Assembly: GCF_026151205.1 (NCBI RefSeq)
Contig: NC_087074.1
Location: forward strand, 13,787,167-13,851,166
DNA from: Bolinopsis microptera
Lineage: Eukaryota; Ctenophora; Tentaculata; Lobata; Bolinopsidae
DNA: 64,000 nucleotides
Reading direction: 5' to 3'
Shown here: one piece after another, positions 1-12,861 of the stretch
Position numbering within the stretch: the first letter of the stretch is position 1
Layout of the letters: each line of letters starts with the position of its first letter
Position numbers and translations under genes: made by a program
Notes under the pieces: model-generated
The model's database searches: none
What the model was told of the DNA's origin: nothing
Seen by the model: only the letters and a program-made list of their open reading frames with translations

Positions 1-144
1 AGAATGATCTGTTGCTTTTAGTTAATATGGCCTTGTTTCTAGAAGTTGAGCTTTGCTTAAATCTTTCCCTTGCTTCAAGAGCTTTACTAGCTACAGTTGT
101 GAAATGTGAGTGTAGGAAACCAATATGGTTTTGAGTGAATCGAT

Positions 145-908
145 ATGGTTTTGAGTGCGGCTCATGGAAGTTGGGGGATTGTTTTGGAGCCGGAGAGCGT
201 CCAGAGGCGGTTTACCCGTCTGATTGATGAGGTGGGTACTCTTCCTTACAGCTGTAGACTGGAAATCCTCAATTTGACAACGCTGGCAGAGCGGCGAATA
301 CGTGGGGACCTCATTGAAGCTTTTAAGGTAATTAATGGTTTGACTGATTATGGTTCAGACTTGTTCAGACCAAGCAGATCAGGTCTTAATCTGGTTTCAT
401 CCAATAGATGTAGTAAAAGTGTGACAAGGTCAAGAATATTCAGAAGTCTTTTCTCCCGGAGCGAGTTATTCCATATTGGAACAAACTCCCTCCGGACGTC
501 AAGAACTCTGTGACAGTTTTAGGTTTTAAAATTAAATTAGAAGGATTTAAGAAAGATATGATTTCTAAAAGTATAGTATTTCAAATGATTGCTTTTTTTG
601 GAATGTTTCTAATGAAGTTTTAGTAAGAATTGAAGGAGCCAGTTATGTCAGTAACAAAGAGAAACTTAACAATTACCTTTGGTTCCATCCTTATGTGGCA
701 AAGAAGCGTTTTATAAATCTTTATTCCACTGGGAAGTCTTTAAAAAAGGATAATGTTTTTGATAAAATTGTTTTTAGATATTGTATTTGATAAATAATTA
801 ATGTTGGTGGGGAAATATTTATTATATATTTTTTCACACAGTGTGATGATATTTTGTAGACATATGTGATGATGTGATGTCATAAATTTTACTTTACTTT
901 ACTTTACT
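145..908 (+). mobile_element. 3' end of a non-LTR retrotransposon (LINE), decayed
   Basis: The frame from 145 encodes the segment that usually follows the reverse transcriptase core in CR1/Jockey-like LINEs: an 'RRFTRLI' block, then 'RRIRGDLIEAFKVINGL', then a pattern ending in 'IPYWNKLP'. The last block is only readable after a frame change near 455, so the copy is broken and inactive. A further short open stretch follows to about 790. The 3' end has a short tandem tail of TTTAC units at about 884-908, typical of LINE 3' termini. The catalytic FADD part is absent, so this is a 5'-truncated copy. The LINE assignment is fairly sure; the clade is inferred. Confidence 0.7.
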
Positions 909-1020
909 GATACTGTTTTCTGATGGACAAACTTTTGATTAGTATTTTGTATTTTTTGTAGTAGCACCTGCCATAGCTGATCTCCTAGAAAGCTCTACAT
1001 AGTACTGCTTGACCTAGCAA

Positions 1021-1260
1021 AGCATTGTATTTGGTCCAGTGGTTGCTTGAATGTGGTTGCAATAGGAAGATTATATGTTCGAGACCTGCTTGTTATGTTG
1101 ATCTTAGAGGATGCGCATCTATGAAATTTTGTTCACAGCCAAAAGATCGTGAAATCTGTAGTTTAGGGTGAAATGATGACTGATGAGAGACCCTGCCAAA
1201 AGATCTGGAATATACTAACAGTAACATCAATTACACTCGTAGTCTTTTGAACTTCGGTTT
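1021..1260 (+). repeat. tRNA-derived SINE-like sequence
   Basis: An A-box-like motif (TTGGTCCAGTGG, about 1031) and a B-box-like motif (TGTTCGAGACC, about 1076) lie about 45 bases apart, as in a tRNA-type internal promoter. The flanks do not fold into a tRNA cloverleaf by eye, so a SINE head is more likely than a functional tRNA. The right boundary is uncertain. The remaining bases to 1495 are AT-rich with nothing else recognisable. Confidence 0.4.
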
Positions 1261-1499
1261 CATTTTCCTTTTTCAAAAAACATCTTATTATCATTATTCC
1301 ATTTAATTCAATTATTATCCCTTAATATAATAGTTAACACATTGTCCCTTCAGCTGTATTTGTAAGTATATACCAATGTTTAAATTTTAAAATATGTTGA
1401 TGATTTTAAACAAATATTCAAAATAATAATTTTTGACTGATGTTGTCATATTTTACCAACTTTACTGGATATTATTAAAATCATTTTGTTACTAGCAAC

Positions 1500-2859
1500 A
1501 TGGAGTATTTTGATATTCTTCGTCAGCCATTGTGTTATGTCACCTTAGAAACCAGTGATAGTCTTATCAACTGCTCAAAGTGCAAGTGTGCTTGGTATTC
1601 AAATTCTGAAACGCTAAGTCTACATTTACCCATCCATGATCTACTATGTAATGAGCCAGATTTTGAAGCTATCAATGACTACTCTTTAGAACAGTGTTAT
1701 CAGCTGCTTTTGACATCAATGACAAGCCTTGAAAATTTTGATCATAATACTGCAGCAGTTTTGGTACGCTTCCAGCATCTTGCTATGAAACAAGGCATGA
1801 AGCCACAAAATAAAAGAAGTGCCCTTGGAAAGACACTCAATGATGTTGGATGTGAGTTTAAGGAAAGTATAAGAGCATTGTTCTTGTCAACAACATGCTC
1901 TGAAGCTATTCTAAAGCATTTGTGGGCTTGTCCTGGTCTTCCACAGTTCCTCCTTTTAGGTGATATGCAGTCACTCACCTTTTATGGTTTGAAAATAAGG
2001 CATCCTAATGGGCGTCCATTGTTTAATAATAGCTATGATGAGAAAGCCTTTGAAGTTAAGTTTAATTCCCATCGTGATACTAGCGGTGAATGGTTGGGAT
2101 TTCTCATGATACAACTGCTAGTATATACATCATGTTCCACTGCTAACTTGACAGCTGGAGAATGTCATGATGGAATTGGCCTTCTAAGACAGTCATGTGA
2201 TGCTAAAGCATCTAGACTGCGAATTGGCCAAATTCTAGCCTGCCCAATTCTACGCACAAGTCTAAAAGAGTCACTCTATTCCGTTCCCAGCCTGATTTAC
2301 AACATGGCTGAAAACAACCACAAAGAGTTTTTAATGCTCTTAGATCTTGGAATGTTTCCTGGAGTCCTTGAAATGACAGATCAGCAATACGCATTAAGCA
2401 CGCTTAAAATGATGACAGGTTTTTGATTTGAAAGAACTCAGTTACTGGTCCACTGTTGATATCATTAAAACATGTTGCTACGCCTTGGAGCATCCCACGT
2501 GGATGTATCAATCTACTTCTTCAGATAAAGAAATCCAGTCAGAATGCAAGAACATTGTTGCATCATTGATATGCCAGAAAACATCTACAATTAAATTTAT
2601 ACTTGAATTTGGAATTAAACAAAGAGACACGGCCATCAGCTGGAACAAAGGAGATGCTTTTGGAGCAAAAAGAATTGTTCTTGCTTATCTTCTTGAAAAA
2701 GTTGCTGGGCTAAATTCTGATGATCTGAATGAATTAATCATTTTAAAATGGCTCGAAGAATGGAAATCTGTATCTGACAGACAGAAATTTGCAAAATCAG
2801 TTATGGATAAAGATATTTTTAACAAATGGGCTTCACATAATGAAAAACAAATTAACTAA
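1500..2859 (+). CDS. Unrecognised gene, reading frame interrupted by one base
   Basis: Two abutting open frames (1500-2426, 308 codons; 2428-2859, 143 codons) look like one gene. At 2421-2425 a run of five T breaks the frame. With four T the first frame would pass directly into the second, giving about 450 residues. The product looks helical and soluble, with no signal peptide or membrane segment, and I do not recognise its family. The N-terminus holds a Cys pair (CSKCKC, about residues 25-30). A splice-acceptor-like TTACTAG ends four bases before the ATG. A polyadenylation-type AATAAA lies near 2955, and the gene is tail-to-tail with the minus-strand gene at 3030. It is either a real gene with a sequencing or assembly error in a homopolymer, or a young pseudogene. 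Confidence 0.55.
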
Positions 2860-3029
2860 AGAATTATTAAAGAGAAAATGTGTTTAGTTAAATTGAATTA
2901 TTTTAATTAGTAATTCTATAACATGCTTTGTGTGCTCTTTTTGTGTCATTTGTTAATAAAACTTGTTCTTGATTGAAATTTAAAATATCCAAATCTTGCA
3001 GGTGTAATTGAAAAAACACAGAGATGTAG

Positions 3030-4760
3030 CTACAGAGTAAAACCTATCCAGGTTTTGTCAGATATTCCCCATATCTTCATCAATTCTGTTCTGCTGTGCA
3101 AATAGAATGATACAAATTTCATTACTTTCCGTGTTTTTGATAGTCCAAAGCAATGTCTTATTTCAAATTCTCTACTGCCATTTGTTTGGATTAGATATCC
3201 ATCAGCCTCTAATGCTGGCACAGAATCAGTCAACCTGATTGTAATCTCACATAAATTCGTCTTCATTTTCGAGTTCAATGTTTCTGCTCCTTTACCTTTC
3301 ATCTTACATTCCAACCGGATGTTTCCAGATTTTGCTAACTTTTGCTGCTTTCCTTTTGAGAGTTTCACCCAAATTATGTTTTCTGCCTCAGCATGTTTGA
3401 TGATTTTGTTGATGATATTGTAACCAGAGTCTTTCAGACAATCCTCGATTGTTTTCATGTAGTGAAAGTTACCATCTAACTTCCTCATAACGTCCCACAA
3501 CTTCTGCATGATATCCTTTTCTGGTTTATGAAACTGAAGCCATGTTATCAATAAATCTAGCTGAATTTGCCTAGGCATCTCATTTCGTTTCCCAATTTCC
3601 AAAATGTGCTGTGCATCATAGAGTTTCCAATATTCTGATAAGTCTATGAAATGCCTTTTCTTTATAAGGAATCCAACCCAAATATTTTGTGATTTCCTCA
3701 TTGCTTTACAAACTCTTCCTTTACTGTTGTTCAAAAATGAGACATGCATCCATTTTGAATTTGTCATAACTCCACAATACCAATAGTCGATCTTGTGTTC
3801 CAATTTTGAAAATGGATGAATCATCACTGCATTCCTTGATCCAGGTTTATCACCCATTTCAGGGGTGAGTGTCAGGATGGTGTATTGGTTGAAACAGGGA
3901 CAGTATGTCACTGGACATTTGATATTATTACTATAATCAAACTCATGGTAGCCTTTGTCTTGTAGCTGATCTACCTGGGAATATCATTACATTATTACGA
4001 GGTCCTGTAACCAAAATTCCATTTTTTAAATAACAGTGTTTTTAGTTCATGAGAAGAGTAAGTTAATTAAATGCATCATGTAGATTTAATATTTAAAGAA
4101 ATACATGTGATGCAGCAGGGAATGAGGGCCATGATATCTGCACGTGTTATTTTAGAAGCTATGAAGTGCTAATTCAGAACAGGTACACTTAACTGGTTTG
4201 CTATTATCACAAGATTCATGCTATGAAATTTTAAACAAGCCTGGGTGAGCCTAACTAAGCAAAACATTTGTATCTTACTGACCTTATCTTTTGGTAATTC
4301 TATCATGTTGCTGTTGTAGAAACTGGATGCCATCCCTGGATCGTATGAGTCGGAAATCTTATATCCATAGCTATTTATAACGTCACCAAGGAAGGTTGCA
4401 TAGCTGTTATTGAGGTACTCCACTGCTATCTCAGAGAATACCTTATGGTTCAGGGGGCATTAAATTATGATGAAAAAGTAGAACACATAAATAACGAATT
4501 CTTGTCTCTTGACTGAGATCCATGACTCTTGATTGTAAAAATGAGATATGGAATGTAAAATAAATAAAATATTCTACCTGGTCCACTTGGTGTTGTTTTG
4601 GTTGAGCTTTTGAAATCCAGTCCATGATGAGTTCACTTTTGACATAAGCTTCCTGGTCAGTGATTTCTATCAGTCTTCTAAACACATCGTCCACATTCCG
4701 CAAACCCTTGCCTGTTGAATTTTGGTGTGTCTCAGCCCCATGCCAAGTTCGATGGGTCAT
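3030..4760 (-). CDS. Unrecognised three-exon gene, possible death-domain-like region
   Basis: Exons are 4760-4578, 4441-4283 and 3974-3030, all joined in phase 0 with GT-AG ends, giving about 428 residues. No signal peptide or membrane helix is visible. A helical segment near the middle of exon 3 (with LLITWLQFHK and KTIEDCLKDSG) has the Trp-in-helix and trailing short-helix pattern of death-fold domains, but this is only a resemblance. The C-terminal 100 residues are basic, with strand-like spacing. The gene converges on the 1500-2859 gene (170 bp between stops) and diverges from the URB2-like gene across a 1.2-kb spacer. An acceptor-like AATCTAG ends one base before the ATG. Gene structure is well supported; function is unknown. 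Confidence 0.6.
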
Positions 4761-5991
4761 ACTAGATTCGATCGTGCAGGCTTATACTGTAGCCAATGCG
4801 TGTTATATGTTCTCTATGGGCCGTACATAACTGAAATCAAACAACAAATGAGGAAATATTGACACTTTTAAAGTAGATATGTTTTAGCCAAAGCAAAAAG
4901 CAAGCCAAATTGTTTACATAAACATCAAAAATAAATATGTCAAGCTTTGTTTTGCCAAATGTCTCTCTGGTTTACAGGTCATAGACCATGATAGTTGGCA
5001 CCGCTGCAAGTTATTTTAATCTTGCAATGATCAACAATGACACAAGTTGAGCGATATGATTAAAGTTTAATTGATATTTTATAAAATTGAGGAGGGGAGA
5101 ATTATCGAACAATCAAAATTTATCGGAAAATATTATACAGATGACACGTTGACACGCACTAGAGTAATAAATATTAATAAATAAAGTCAGAGTGTTGCCA
5201 ATAAATTAATTACTCCTCCTCGAATATTCAATATTTTATTATTAAAACAACCTATAAATATGTTTCATTTATATTGAGGTCCCAGTTAATGTGTTTATAA
5301 AGCTTGTTTTAAGGAAAGTTCAGATATTGAATTTTCTGTAACTTATGTAATATGTATGCATTTTATTATTATTATGCCACGATTGTCAAGAATTGGCAAT
5401 TAGATTTAGAATTAGATTATTGAACGATTCGAATAGACTTCTGTAAGGAAATAGAACTGTTTAGGACACTCAAATCAGGCCAGAAAATTCAGAAGTAAAC
5501 CTTGTAATTAATGTAATGATAATATTAATATAATAGACAATTTCACTGCAGAATATGATACGCATGGTACAGTTATGCTAATTTTTAAAGAATGTCAACT
5601 TATTTTAAAGTTTAACTGCACATGTTCAGAGTTGATGTATTTACCTGATGTTAAATCAAATGTATATAAATACGTATTTACATTTTTCTTGAATGGCAAT
5701 TTTAATCTTAATACAATTAAGTGGTGCATGGAATGTGATATAGGATCCACCAGGAATTCCCCGGTTCCTTAGGATTTAGGAACATTTTAATTTTGTATGT
5801 CATGTTTTGTTTACTTTTGATAACTTTGGATCTATAAAATTTTTGTTTTGATCGCAAAATTGTGTTTCATTGCATTCTCTCTTGTTATTATGATTAACTG
5901 GTAACGAGTCGAATAAAAATATCAATATAATAAATAACAAAGTTTGCGACACAATTTCAGTTAATATTCCCTAAAATATAGAGGATTTGTA
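4761..5991. other. Intergenic spacer between divergent genes
   Basis: No coding pattern is convincing here. The short open frame at 5575-5772 has no family resemblance. The sequence is AT-rich. It separates divergently oriented genes, so both promoters probably lie here, but no TATA box or initiator can be assigned with confidence. Confidence 0.5.
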
Positions 5992-8900
5992 ATGTATGAG
6001 TTCTCTTCCAGTGTAGATCTGATTATGATTGGTAGAAAAGACTGCACAAAAGACCAATTGGTGTTGGAAAAACTCAAAACTATGAAAGTTGACGACATTT
6101 TTGATATTCCCAATGTATTTCAGGTCAGTTTCGGATTTCGGAATCGTAGATTTTAATCTGTTGAATTACTGACACTTTTTAAGTATTCAATACCTAGACT
6201 GCTCTTTGTAGCTGTTTGTATTGTTAAGTTATATTTAATGATTATAAATTCCCAGACGATAACGAGAGCAGAAGAACCCTCTTCCACCGCGTGGAGATCT
6301 CTCATGTCTCATCCTTTTACCCCATCTTACATCAGACTCAACCTCCCTGCTTACGTAAGTTGTGGTCACCACCCCAAACGTAGCAACCACCGCTCCTTCA
6401 TAATAACTACTGGGACACTCTGTACTATATTAGGGGGTTGCCTGTTATTTGGATCGTCCTATTTTCGTTTCTTAAAATTACGTTAAATCATCACGACGTA
6501 TCATAACTAACAGCACAATTTACTCAGATTCAGGCGGTAAAGGTGATGGTGGTACATCACAGTGAGGACTTGAAGTTTGTCCGGGAATCACTGCAGTATC
6601 TTTACAAGAGGGTTGTGTACGAGAAGAACAAAAAGCGGGTGTATGTATCAGTGGTTGAGAATATCTTACCGTATCTCCTTGAGAAACACAACGATCCTGA
6701 TGCTAGGGCGGTTCTTGATGATATTGTGCTGAACAAAGAAGCTTTGTCATTACTGGAAGCTTATCTTACTGCCAAAATGTCCAACTTTACTTCTGTGCTC
6801 GTCCAGCAGTCCAAGTCTCTTGAGTTAGCACAAACTTGCACGCTGTTTGAGGTGATTTCCGAGTTTACGTTTTAAAAAGCCAGTAGTTTTCAGGTTTTGT
6901 TTTTCCTTGACTGGAATGATCAATTTGTATAGAATTTCTCGCATATTAAAATGATCATATTTGGTCTTATTATGAATAATTGTTAATAATAAACTGCCTA
7001 AACTACCCGTAGTAACTCTGACTAACCTATCGGTGTATCTAGATACTGTGCAGCGGAAAGAAGTCTAAGAAAAGCAACAAAATGTTGCTGAGATGGTTCA
7101 CTGAAGTATGTGATCTTGATGTTCTGAAAAACGTGGCCCTGCTTGGAGTCATACGGAAATACAGGTCAGTGAACTACAACACAAATTCAGATATTGGCAA
7201 TAGACAGTTCGTTTAAGCATTAAAAAGTAAACCTGCTTAAAATTATTACCGCGTGACTGCACCTTTAGTGACCAGGTAATGGTGAACAATAGGACACTGT
7301 GCAACTGTCATAATCTATAGAATATGTTAATTGGACGTGACTACTCTGACTAGTCGTTAACCTCACAAAAAGCACGTCATAAATGCGTTTTTCCATGAGT
7401 ACATCTTAGACAGCTTGGTACACGCAATCTAGTACTCGATAGTCTAGTTCGACACGTACTGTAGTTCGAGAAACCCTAAAGTTAGAATTTCACATTACGT
7501 CTTAGTTAGCCAAATTTTATCCACTATTAAACGACCAAATAAGTACTAGTAGGCTAGGTCGACTAAGAGTATGTTGTATAACATGTATATTGTGTATGAA
7601 GTCAAATAGTAAGTCGAGAAACCTTATCTTGCAGATATTGCCTTTAAAAATAAGAAATTAGGTATATACTTATCGTATAAAAAGCTTAGTCAAGTTATAA
7701 AAAAGTAAAAGTTGTTCAACTTCAGGATATATCAGATAGAGGAGGACAGGGAGCAGGGTTACGAGGTATCAGCCCACTTCACCTCCCTTCTCTCCTCCCT
7801 GGTTGGAGAGGAGTATTGTAGTGTTGCAATCGCTATCTTACCACTCAACTATAGTGTCGTTACATTGGAACAAGCTCTCCTACATTGCAATGACTTGCTG
7901 TTAGCTGAACTTGCTCTGACTTACCATAAAACTGGCAAACTTCTCCTTCTTTTTCAACAAATCGTACTTAGGTTCAATCCTCGTGTTTCATTAGGAAAGG
8001 AATTCAGGTAACGAGAGCAAATTTTAATCTCTATGATCAAATCATCTAATTTTCAACTACTTTTGGTATTCGTAGATTTTAATTAATTATATTTATATAA
8101 TTAATTAGTTTAATTATAATTAAACTCAGTTGAATCAGTGTATTTCCAGGTCTCAGTTATCTGAGGCAAGTAATAAGCTTTCTGAGCAGCAACTCCTCGC
8201 CCTTCTTACTCTACTATCTTCAACATTAGAAGAAAACTTATCGGTATCTAACAGTGAGCCCACAGACTTGGGATCATATGAAATAACGGAATCACGTGAT
8301 ACTTCCAAGCGTCCGAGAGTATCAGATGAGAGGCTCTGCGGGTTTATTGCAGACTGTACCTCTGTTCTTATTAGTCAGTGTAGGGTTCATATCCCTGATG
8401 ATGTCGTCATTAAGCTTTACAATGTAAGTTATTACGTCGTGTTATAATGCACCAAATTAGAACTAACCAATCAATTTAATAATCAATTGTAACTTATATA
8501 TTTGCAGGTTCATTTCCATAAATGTCCATATATGACTGGACTATATATATATAATGTCCTTTGATCACTTTCATTGGCTGTAGCGATACAAATTTATTTA
8601 TATTCAACTTCTATTCAGATAACTAAGAATCTGCCCCCGTCTACTGGAAAAACACTCCGACTATTTTTCAACTCCGCTGTTCTCTTTGATAAAATCTCTT
8701 CCTTCCATCCTTTCGAGGTCAGTTTGATAATTGATTACGGTAAAATGTAAATTCATTACTGAATACTGATAAATGTCATACATTTTTATTTTAATTGTAG
8801 GTAATTAGATAGTTACATTGTTCCGTTATTCGAGATTAATGAATGTAAAATGTAAATCTAATCCATTTCAGGTGTCTGAGACACCCCCTTCAAACGAAGA

Positions 8901-10685
8901 AGAAGTTCAGCTTCTTATTAAAAGTTTACACTACAGCGACAACCCCACCGACAAACTAGACACCATACTCTCCACCATCAGTACATACCCGGACGTTATC
9001 TTATCTAATTTTCTTATCATCTACAACAACATGATAACAGACCACCTGATGACCGTGGCTGAGTTCCTCTTATCAACGATAAGAGAACACAGCTGGTTTA
9101 TCGAGAGTGAGGTGTTCAACAGATGTACAGATCTTCATTCTGCGATAATATCTTGTGTTATGCGGGACATGGGAGCAATTGAGGAGAAGTACTATTCGGA
9201 ACCGTTGGTAGATATTACTCTGAGTTCAGCTCGAGATGTTATCAAATCAGAACTTTCGTTATCTGGACCAGGGGTACCTCTGGAAAACCACGTTGACCTA
9301 CTTTATCTGCTCTCTCAGCTATCCCTAAACTCATCCTACCACAGGCTTCTCATTACAACATGGATATTATTCCGTCAGATGTCTCTAAATAAGGATAAAC
9401 TGGATATAGGGTGTCTTTTGTCGGGTGGTGTCGTGTCGTATCTTGGTCGGTTTTGTAAACCGCCTCCCCCGCACACCCCTCTACCAGTTGTTCACGGTAA
9501 ACTAGCTGGGCAGATACTATCCGAGATATTATCATTCTCTGCTGGGGGAACTAGTGAGTTTATTGAGATATATCTGGGTGTAGGTGTTTCGATGAGTAGC
9601 GCTGATCTTAGTGCTGTGGTAGAATATCTTGGAACTCACCAGGTGCAACATTCTGATGTTATTGGATGTTTGTTAAGGAGATGTGTATCCACAAAGCATC
9701 AGCTTCCAGATATCATGAAGACTTATTGAATCTGAGGGGTCATATCAAAGGGATTCTTATCAATTCTGAAAACCTCGTTTCTAAGCCTATGTCAAATGTC
9801 ATTGCTCAGTGTGAATTGCTATGCACAATCCATGACCTTGAAAGTTATTTCAGCGACAAAGTCGAGCTCACTCTCGATAATATTTCGGATGTTTGTTTCG
9901 AGATTGCATTATCCCTTTTAAAATCTCCTCTACTAGGATTGGAATATAAATTGAAGCTGACTCAGAACCTTCTAGATAACGTTAGTCAAGATAAGGTTGC
10001 TGTATTCACCGAAGCACTACTTGATTGCAATGAAGACTTGTATCTTCTGGACGAAAAGAAGGTCGATTTAAAAACATCCAGCGACAGCTTCATAGAAAAG
10101 TTAATAGCTAGTCTACCAAACAAAAACGCCGAGTTTCTCCTTCACCACACCAAGTTTGATCCTGCCCTGGTGGAAACAATATCCGCCCCTATTATCCCAG
10201 TGTCACTTATTCCCAAGTTCATCAACAAACTGACCAAAGTTCAAGTTATGAACTCATTTAAACACGGCTGTGACGACCCTTATCTCCTCTCAAAATGTCT
10301 GCTGTGTCTGGTTCAGCACAACTACCCCATCCACCTCCTCAACAATATCTACGACTCCATACTAAAAGTGCTTGCTAACGAGGGATATATCACCGCACCT
10401 CAGACTATCTCCAACATTGTGCGCGCCAGTGAGCTGCTGTCCAAACAGAAAGAAGTGGCGCGACATCACGTGCCCTACATTCTGTGCAGTATATTCGAGT
10501 ATGTTAGCAAGAGTAACCCAGCCCTAGTGAGGGATATCACCCCAGCTGTTCACCCTTTATTTGATGTTTGTGTTGTGCAGGGTCTGCAGTATCTCCAGGC
10601 AAGGCTGTCTCAGCCTGCCAGGCAGCTGTTTTTACAATTGCAGAATCATTACAAACAGAATATCAAGTATCAGGGCAAAACTTAG
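5992..10685 (+). CDS. URB2: URB2/Npa2-like ribosome biogenesis protein
   Basis: Eight exons are readable: 5992-6123, 6256-6354, 6534-6851, 7043-7164, 7726-8007, 8150-8423, 8619-8717 and 8872-10685, with phases matching throughout the first seven junctions. The product is about 1,040 residues of helical, HEAT-like sequence with no membrane segment. The C-terminal 110 residues carry the Urb2-type ending: an 'HHVPYILCSIFEYV' block, 'HPLFDVC', then 'GLQYLQARLSQPARQLF' and a terminal 'YKQNIKYQGK'. Urb2 acts in the nucleolus in early large-subunit pre-rRNA processing. The last exon needs a frame change between about 9640 and 9730, from the frame ending at 9729 to the one running to 10685. No intron resolves this cleanly, although a 98-base GT-AG intron (9580-9677) is in phase. 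The product is shorter than vertebrate URB2, so the N-terminus may be divergent or incomplete. Confidence 0.65.
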
Positions 10686-11934
10686 ATTTGTGGCTTTTCT
10701 TCTTCTGTCCGGGAGATTTTATTGGTACCTTTTTAACTTTTATTGTTTTGTGGGGTTTCAATTTTGATCATATTATGAGTGAATTCTTTTAATGTGCATT
10801 ATCTGACGATTTGTTTTAAGATTATTACGAGTGTAATCGTGTTATAAGAATTATTAATTTATTATTTTTAGTCAACTTATTTGTCTATTTAATGCGAGAT
10901 CCCTATTTTCTAATATTCTGATTTGCCAGACAAGTTGATGATTGTCAGCTGTGCTCGGTATACCATGGTGCGCATGCTTCCCCGAAATATTACAGAACAC
11001 TTGAATAACTCTTGAAATCCGTTTTAGAACTGTACAAACATTTCAGGGATTACAGACATGGGTCAAACTTAGATTTGCTGAAAGTTTCGTAAAATTTCGT
11101 CGATTACAGTAGGTTTACCTCCGTCTCTTGCACTATTTTCCTCATAAAACGAGAACCCTTCGAGCTATGATTAAATTTGTTTAAGATAAGTAATCACTAA
11201 TCAGTGTACAAAAGTATTTATTCTCATTACCATAACAATCGATCTCATACGGGAAAAGTAAATTGATTTAGGGGCTTATGTAGTTATTCCGAAAAGATTA
11301 TCCACTAACAGAGGTACTGCGATATGATATCTGTAATCCATGAAATGTTTGTTTAATTCTGAAACTGATTTCAAGATTTATTCAAGGATTGCCGTGTGTG
11401 CAGTTACTTCTGGACCACCCTGTATTACATGCTAGGGTGTTCCTAAAAATACCGCGATTGTTTTATAATGACTTAACGTTTTTTAACAGTATCACGACAA
11501 CAATATCTTATTTAACAGCCACAATAACATCATGGAAAATAATTGACACGTGGTAACTCACACGTGGTAATTGACCGAACTTAACCACAATTTTTATTTC
11601 CATTCAAAGATCCACCAGGCACATAATCTAGAAAAATTCTAACCGAACATATCCTCACCAAAAATGATAATGACAATGTACGAATTTTGTTAGCAATCTC
11701 AAATTGAACAGCCCCGAAAACATGCATTATAAATATAATGTAAGAAAGAGATTAATCATATCTTTAAATAGCTCTGTTTAACTGTTTATTGCGTGTTATA
11801 AATACTATAACTGATCATTTGAAATAACGTTGTCAGTTTTCTGCACTGCAATCTCACTGTTCAGGTAGCTGCCAGAAGTTAAATGTGAACAACAATGATG
11901 TGACATCACGTGATATCCAACTTTTCCCAGAATA
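10686..11934. other. Intergenic spacer
   Basis: AT-rich, with no supported gene. It contains the 3' UTR of the URB2-like gene and the presumed promoter of the TXNDC15-like gene. A pyrimidine-rich TTTTCCCAG ends at 11930, four bases before the next start codon. Confidence 0.45.
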
Positions 11935-12861
11935 ATGAGTAAAGTCCTCATTCTCTTTCTCACCTGTCTGGTACTGTGCCAACACGTCCACTCCACAGAA
12001 GACACTGATTCACACCAACAAGTTGAATCACCAGAACTGCAGTGTCCCGTCCCTAACCCCCTCGATATATTACTGGGTGGCAAGTGTCTGATTGGCGAGG
12101 AAGATTCAGATGCTGAATCAGATAGTACCACTGTCTCCGACAGTGACAAAAACAGGGGTATTCTCGGTACACCCAAGAAACGGAACTTTATCGGGTTGCA
12201 AACTCTCATCTTCAAATATTTCTACATGCCAGTCAAACGAACTCTGGCGTTTCTATTCGAGGAAGTAGACAACGACACTCACTTTGTGATGAAGAAAGGA
12301 TTGAAGGACAGCGAGCAGGTTAAGAAGTACAAATGCCTGCCATGTAACGAGTCCTCTTCCACTGTAGACTATGTGTTAGAAAGTGCCCTGATAAAGGAAA
12401 TGAACAAAACAACAGGGTGCGGGCTAGTCCTATTCTACAGTCCTTACTGTAGGTTCAGTGTGAATATCCTCCCTGCTTACAAGGGTTTAGCTAGAGTGTT
12501 CCCTCAGCTAGCTGTTCTGGCGGTTAAGATAACCCCCTACTCCAGCTCATGTATACAGTTCGGTGCTGTGGGCACCCCTACTGTCATGCTCTTCTTCAAC
12601 TCTCGTCCTATTCAGAAGATGCCCGTTACCCTGACTAATATCACAGCTATGGCAGGTTATGTGGTTAATATCACTGATTTGACGCCTTCTTTCCCTCTGG
12701 AATTACAAGAATCTGACCATGAGGGAGTGGAGCTTCTGCATTCTTTTGATTGGGTCCTTCTTTTCTCAGTTCTGTTTCTATCCGGGTCGACCTGTTATAA
12801 TGTTTTTTCGACTGCAGCTGGGAAACGACTGTTGCAAAAATTCAAATTGAAACGAGAATAG
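11935..12861 (+). CDS. TXNDC15: TXNDC15-like membrane-anchored thioredoxin domain protein
   Basis: This is a 308-residue intronless frame. Residues 1-20 form a signal peptide (LILFLTCLVLCQHVHS), followed by an acidic Ser-rich stretch. A thioredoxin fold spans about 145-250 and contains 'VLFYSPYCRFS', the atypical active-site loop of TXNDC15 with a single Cys rather than CxxC, so classical redox activity is not expected. The cis-Pro strand appears as 'GAVGTPTVMLFF'. A transmembrane helix at about 274-293 (DWVLLFSVLFLSG) is followed by a short basic tail. TXNDC15 is a single-pass endomembrane protein linked to the ciliary transition zone and Hedgehog signalling in vertebrates; that role is transferred from the family. 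N-glycosylation sequons (NDT, NKT, NIT) fit a lumenal domain. The absence of introns contrasts with the multi-exon neighbours. Confidence 0.85.
   Translation: MSKVLILFLTCLVLCQHVHSTEDTDSHQQVESPELQCPVPNPLDILLGGKCLIGEEDSDAESDSTTVSDSDKNRGILGTPKKRNFIGLQTLIFKYFYMPVKRTLAFLFEEVDNDTHFVMKKGLKDSEQVKKYKCLPCNESSSTVDYVLESALIKEMNKTTGCGLVLFYSPYCRFSVNILPAYKGLARVFPQLAVLAVKITPYSSSCIQFGAVGTPTVMLFFNSRPIQKMPVTLTNITAMAGYVVNITDLTPSFPLELQESDHEGVELLHSFDWVLLFSVLFLSGSTCYNVFSTAAGKRLLQKFKLKRE

Noticed and set aside
1170..1210. CTGATGAG motif resembling a hammerhead ribozyme core
   Set aside because: The required GAAA box and pairing stems are not present at the right spacing.
9643..9709. A 67-base GT-AG intron to explain the URB2 frame change
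   Set aside because: It leaves the downstream frame in the wrong phase and hits a stop.
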